From Geobacter sp. UBA2189 (GTDB lineage: Bacteria; Desulfobacterota; Desulfuromonadia; Geobacterales; Pseudopelobacteraceae): a DNA stretch of 64,000 bases. How positions within the stretch are numbered: position 1 is the first letter of the stretch; every line of letters starts with the position of its first letter. The DNA is taken from positions 1 to 64,000 of the forward strand of contig DCVL01000011.1 in NCBI GenBank assembly GCA_002328035.1, written 5' to 3'. This document shows, in pieces, positions 62,335 through 64,000 of this stretch. Made by a program: the position numbers and the translations under genes. The notes beneath the pieces are model-generated. The model did no database searches. It saw only the letters and a list, made by a program, of their open reading frames with translations, and was not told where the DNA came from.

Positions 62335-64000
62335 ATGCCAAATATCCTTCTAAAAGAGTTCTCAGCAGGGCTTTCTCTACTTTATGTTGAAGACGACCCT
62401 GTTGGAACCGAAATTATCAGGATGATGCTTGAGCCGTTTTTTACCAATCTGTATGAGGCAAATGATGGCCAAGAGGGATTAAGGCAGTTTTATCTGCATA
62501 AACCAGACATCATAATTACAGACCTTATGATGCCTGTCATGGATGGGATCGCCATGATGAAGGAGATACGGAAGAGCGATCAGAAAACCCCCGTTCTGCT
62601 TATGACCGCTTCACTGGAGCACCTTCATCTGGTTGAGGCGATAAATCTTGGTGTATCGAAATTTCTTCCAAAACCGATACGGACTGAAGCCCTTCAAAGG
62701 GCGCTGTTGGGAATAACCAGAGAACTGCATCTGGAGAAGGTAGCTGAAAAGGCACGACGGCAGGAGGTTGAACTTCTCCAGTATCGTAACCGTTACCACT
62801 CTCTTCAGCAAGAACTTGCGCAATCCAAAGAGAAGCATATAGCAAGAAACCTGCTTCAGGACATCTTTATTCCTGACAAACGCAAGGGGGAGGGCTGGCT
62901 GGTTGATTTGATACAGATGCCTAGAGATGTCATGTCTGGTGACAGTTACTCAATTATTCCATTAAAAAACAATACCTTGCTGGTTTTTCTTGCTGATGCT
63001 ATGGGGCATGGGCTATCCGCATCCGTCACATCTATGCTTGCCACAGCCTTTTTTAATCATTTGGCGGAATCCCCTGCTTGTGCTCAGGACTTTTCATCAC
63101 TTGTGCGGGAGACAATTAGCTTTGCTGCGAATAACCTTCTTGAAGAAGAGGTGTTTAGCTGTCTTTTGATGGAATTTGATCCTGAAATGGGTATTGCCCG
63201 TTTTGCCAGTTGTGGAATGCCAGCTGTTTTGATGATAAGAGATGGGATCGTAGAGCAGGTAAAGGGAGCCAATCCACCGGTTTCATCGCTTTCACCTCAG
63301 GTGAAATTGCAGGAAATATCGCTTGAAGGGATAAGCGATATCCTTTTGGCTACGGATGGTCTTACTGATATAGCGATGCTAAACGGGGGTATTTATCGTG
63401 AGAAGATAAACGAAGACCTTCTTGCAACAGTTACTGCGGCAGAGCTATTTGCCAAGTATCGCCTACAGTGTAACGATGAAGAAAATGATGACGATATTAC
63501 ATTGATACGCTTAATTGCGATATCTGGTTCCGGTCAGCACAAATCATTTACCTGTGAAGGAACCTTAAAAGCGATTGAAGGCTTGCAGCAACAGGTGCGA
63601 GAGTATTTGATTATTGCAGGAGCAGATGGGGAAAAGCTTGATAATCTTGAGCTCGCTCTTGGCGAAGCCTTGATGAATGCCTTTGAACATGGCTGCCTCG
63701 GTATAGGTCGGAATAAAGAGCGATATATCCTTGAAGGTAAGTATGATGATATTCTTATGGATGCAAAACCAGACGAGAAAAAGCAGATTTCTCTTGAATT
63801 GAAACTCGCACAGATTCATGGTCGTTTGCAGGTATGGATAGAGGTGGCTGATCCAGGCGCTGGTTTTGATGCTGAACGACCTGATTCCAGATTTAAAGCA
63901 GCTACTGCAACGTCTGGTCGTGGTTTTAAAATAATGCAACGTTCGGTTGATCTCGCAAGACATAGTCCGGAAGGTAATCGGCTCGTACTTATGCAGATGT
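62335..64000 (+). CDS. Response regulator with SpoIIE phosphatase and RsbW-like kinase domains, partial at right edge
   Basis: The frame is open from ATG 62335 to the edge, giving 555 residues so far. Domain 1 is a receiver with acidic E19/D20/D21, phospho-acceptor D63 (IIITDLMMP) and KPI lysine. Domain 2 is a PP2C/SpoIIE phosphatase: PRDVMSGDSYS, FLADAMGHGLSASV, LLATDGLTD and NDDDITLIRL hold the metal aspartates. Domain 3 is a HATPase (RsbW-type) with ELALGEALMNAFEHG and ADPGAGFD and GRGFKIMQ. It would link phosphorelay input to an anti-sigma/anti-anti-sigma switch. No ribosome-binding site is close to the ATG. Confidence 0.87.
   Translation, partial: MPNILLKEFSAGLSLLYVEDDPVGTEIIRMMLEPFFTNLYEANDGQEGLRQFYLHKPDIIITDLMMPVMDGIAMMKEIRKSDQKTPVLLMTASLEHLHLVEAINLGVSKFLPKPIRTEALQRALLGITRELHLEKVAEKARRQEVELLQYRNRYHSLQQELAQSKEKHIARNLLQDIFIPDKRKGEGWLVDLIQMPRDVMSGDSYSIIPLKNNTLLVFLADAMGHGLSASVTSMLATAFFNHLAESPACAQDFSSLVRETISFAANNLLEEEVFSCLLMEFDPEMGIARFASCGMPAVLMIRDGIVEQVKGANPPVSSLSPQVKLQEISLEGISDILLATDGLTDIAMLNGGIYREKINEDLLATVTAAELFAKYRLQCNDEENDDDITLIRLIAISGSGQHKSFTCEGTLKAIEGLQQQVREYLIIAGADGEKLDNLELALGEALMNAFEHGCLGIGRNKERYILEGKYDDILMDAKPDEKKQISLELKLAQIHGRLQVWIEVADPGAGFDAERPDSRFKAATATSGRGFKIMQRSVDLARHSPEGNRLVLMQM

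Overview
The window looks like a chromosomal segment of a Gram-negative, anaerobically respiring bacterium of the Geobacter/Desulfuromonas group (Desulfuromonadota). The evidence is the pilB-pilT-pilC-pilS-pilR type IV pilus operon, a succinyl-CoA:acetate CoA-transferase, an energy-converting-hydrogenase-related membrane complex, a SahR-type ArsR/methyltransferase fusion ahead of ahcY and metK, several chemoreceptors, and an outer-membrane LPS export set (lptD, lptF, lptG). Species is not assigned. No phage, insertion-sequence transposase or CRISPR array was seen; the only mobile-looking item is a small MITE-like repeat near 58.6 kb.

Layout. 1-9.3 kb: a minus-strand Hyf/Ehr-type complex (HyfB-, HyfC-, HyfE-, HyfF-like membrane subunits, then a large subunit cut by the window edge). 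Divergent from it is an operon of an HTH-EIIA protein, a second HyfB-like subunit and a DUF3124 protein. 9.3-12 kb: lptF-lptG, tRNA-Gln, tRNA-Pro and a strong terminator. 12-24 kb, minus strand: pilR, pilS, pilC, pilT, pilB (own promoter), then aroE, a DUF2723 protein, an LPG-synthase-TM-type protein and ribF. 24-32.6 kb, plus strand: the SAM-cycle cluster (sahR-like regulator, ahcY, three small genes, a crotonase-like gene, metK), then leuB, asd and truA. 32.6-36 kb: a strongly expressed-looking CoA-transferase and a DUF4388/roadblock pair. 36-46.4 kb: xerC and a lipoprotein (minus), then dedA, pgeF, comM, an S4 gene, mscL, pabBC, tatC, pfkA, an Rrf2 regulator and a lytic transglycosylase. 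46.6-58.5 kb: a chemoreceptor overlapping trpA, then accD, folC, lptD, a radical SAM gene, a cytochrome c (minus), hemW, a VanW protein and an exported AMMECR1-like protein. 58.5-64 kb: the repeat, glgC (minus), a Cache chemoreceptor and a REC-SpoIIE-HATPase regulator cut by the right edge.

How it fits together. Many neighbours are joined by ATGA or TAATG overlaps, so operons are long and translationally coupled. The parts most worth follow-up are: the hydrogenase-like complex whose large subunit lacks the first nickel-ligand motif, with a second antiporter-like subunit coupled to a PTS-EIIA/HTH protein; tandem palindromes over the promoter and RBS of the sahR-like gene; an inverted repeat inside the pilB promoter; the absence of pilA beside pilR; an exported AMMECR1-like protein; and a chemoreceptor with altered tip residues coupled to trpA.
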